Shown here in pieces: positions 33,634 to 34,358 of a stretch of DNA of 34,358 nucleotides. The notes under the pieces were generated by a model. It had not been told where the DNA came from and ran no database searches. It worked only from the letters and a program-made list of their open reading frames with translations. Position 1 is the stretch's first letter, and every line of letters begins with the position of its first letter. The DNA is from Deltaproteobacteria bacterium (lineage in GTDB: Bacteria; Desulfobacterota; Desulfarculia; Adiutricales; Adiutricaceae): assembly GCA_031257535.1 (NCBI GenBank), contig JAIROO010000106.1, positions 1 through 34,358 on the forward strand, written 5' to 3'. Position numbers and translations under genes: made by a program.

Positions 33634-33774
33634 TGACTCCTTGGTAAAACACCATTTTAATTTTTGAGGGCTTGTTTATACACAATATATAGTGGCAGTT
33701 ATACCTTTATATTAGCGTTTATAGTATAGACACGCGCCTAATATTTCAAAACAGGTTTTTTTACTAGACCATCA
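33634..33774 (-). mobile_element. MITE-like element, copy 3, inverted, with 4-bp target duplication
   Basis: 141 bases between AATT at 33630-33633 and AATT at 33775-33778. Its reverse complement matches copy 2 closely, including the internal CACTATATATTGTGTATAAA. Same length as copy 2. Together the two bracket the nuclease array in opposite orientation. Confidence 0.85.
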
Positions 33775-33973
33775 AATTTGATAATTTATTTTTTTGTTAA
33801 TTTTTAGTTTTTTATAATTTAGTTTTGCCTAAAATTTCTAGAATATTTTAAGTTTGTTTTTTAAGTAAGGTCTTTTTTGTTTGAAAGCCCTATAACCTAA
33901 AAAGCGTCTTGTTTATTATTTGGGCTCGTTCCAAAGACTCCCTTAACCTAAAGTTTAAAGGATCGCTTTTTTC

Positions 33974-34358
33974 ATGCCAGAGTGTACCAATCTCGCCGAC
34001 TTGCGGCGAGACATCTCCTTAGACCTTGACCAGATCGACCTAGGTCATGATCTTTACGCCCGCAATTTTACCTTTGTCTCCCAAAGCCATGATTTATTAA
34101 CTAAGTCCGACTCTTCTTTGGGCGACCTTAAAACCGGGCCGACCGCCAGCGACCCCGCCTTTAACTCCCTTTACCATTTGCCAGACGAGGCTATTAGCGA
34201 AAACCGAGTTTTTCGTTATCACGTCATTCTGCCTCAAGGCGTTTCTCGAGCCGAGAGCCTGATTATTTTGATTCACGGCTTTAACGAGCGGACTTGGGGC
34301 AAGTACCTCCCCTGGGCCGCCCATTTAGTTAAAAAGACCGGCCAAGGGGTTCTTTTGT
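33974..34358 (+). CDS. Alpha/beta-hydrolase-like protein, 5' part only
   Basis: An open frame from ATG at 33974 runs off the window end (128 codons visible). It begins MPECTNLADLRRDISLDLDQ. The segment VILPQGVSRAESLIILIHGF, followed by NERTWGKYLPWA, is typical of the start of an alpha/beta-hydrolase fold (oxyanion-hole HGF). The HGFNER-W-KYLPWA pattern recalls the DUF6051 family, from memory. AAAGGA lies about 11 bases upstream. The catalytic serine and histidine would lie beyond the window. Confidence 0.7.
   Translation, partial: MPECTNLADLRRDISLDLDQIDLGHDLYARNFTFVSQSHDLLTKSDSSLGDLKTGPTASDPAFNSLYHLPDEAISENRVFRYHVILPQGVSRAESLIILIHGFNERTWGKYLPWAAHLVKKTGQGVLL

Larger units (their letters stand above)
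33011..33973. other. Right part of accessory island
   Basis: Contains a decayed GC-richer fragment (33312-33597) and MITE copy 3 (33634-33774). 33031-33300 and 33779-33973 show no gene; the last part should hold the promoter of the gene at 33974. Confidence 0.55.

Noticed and set aside
34097-34324. Minus-strand frame at the window end
   Set aside because: Antisense to the better-supported hydrolase-like gene, which has a ribosome binding site and a recognisable HGF motif.

Overview
The window looks like a chromosomal segment of an anaerobic Gram-negative bacterium, probably one of the former Deltaproteobacteria (Desulfobacterota). This placement is inferred from gene content, not from a database search. 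Signs of anaerobic metabolism are a very large 2-hydroxyacyl-CoA dehydratase activase-type protein, an iron-containing alcohol dehydrogenase and a CoA-acylating semialdehyde dehydrogenase. Signs of a Gram-negative envelope are an OmpA-type peptidoglycan-binding domain and a small lipoprotein. Genes are moderately GC-rich, while the spacers are long, AT-rich and full of short degenerate repeats.

Layout: 1-753 is mostly non-coding, with two tiny secretion-signal-like frames and a lone transposon-type end. 754-3497 (minus) is a two-gene operon: Fe-alcohol dehydrogenase, then methylmalonate/malonate-semialdehyde dehydrogenase. 4241-8850 (minus) is a complete sugar PTS in two polypeptides: an EIIA-HPr-EI fusion and a IIC-IIB permease with a second, cysteine-less IIB-like domain. 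This matches the NagF/NagE type of architecture. 8911-9744 is repeat-rich and may encode a lysine-rich repeat peptide. 9745-11607 (minus) is a large unrecognised coiled-coil-like protein. 12530-18237 (minus) is the most interesting block: coiled-coil protein, a transmembrane protein with a longin/roadblock-like cytoplasmic domain and a periplasmic OmpA domain, a Ras-like small GTPase, and a diguanylate cyclase. 18778-20290 (plus) carries thiD and thiE. 20602-21213 (minus) is leuD, convergent with thiE across a repeat cluster. 22213-28894 (plus) is the 1419-residue activase, ribonuclease G/E and an overlapping lipoprotein gene.

28895-33973 is an AT-rich accessory island. It holds one intact and two decayed tandem copies of a PD-(D/E)XK (Rpn-like) nuclease/transposase-family gene, three roughly 141-bp MITE-like elements and gene fragments. 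Two of the MITEs have 4-bp target duplications and flank the nuclease array in opposite orientation. 33974 to the end is the start of an alpha/beta-hydrolase-like gene cut by the window edge.

How the genes may work together: the PTS imports and phosphorylates a sugar (glucose or N-acetylglucosamine type). The dehydrogenase pair would turn a short hydroxy compound into a semialdehyde and then acetyl- or propionyl-CoA. The 12530-18237 cluster could be a trans-envelope switch in which the GTPase docks on the cytoplasmic longin-like domain of a peptidoglycan-anchored protein and the cyclase supplies c-di-GMP output. That model is inference from domain content and gene order.
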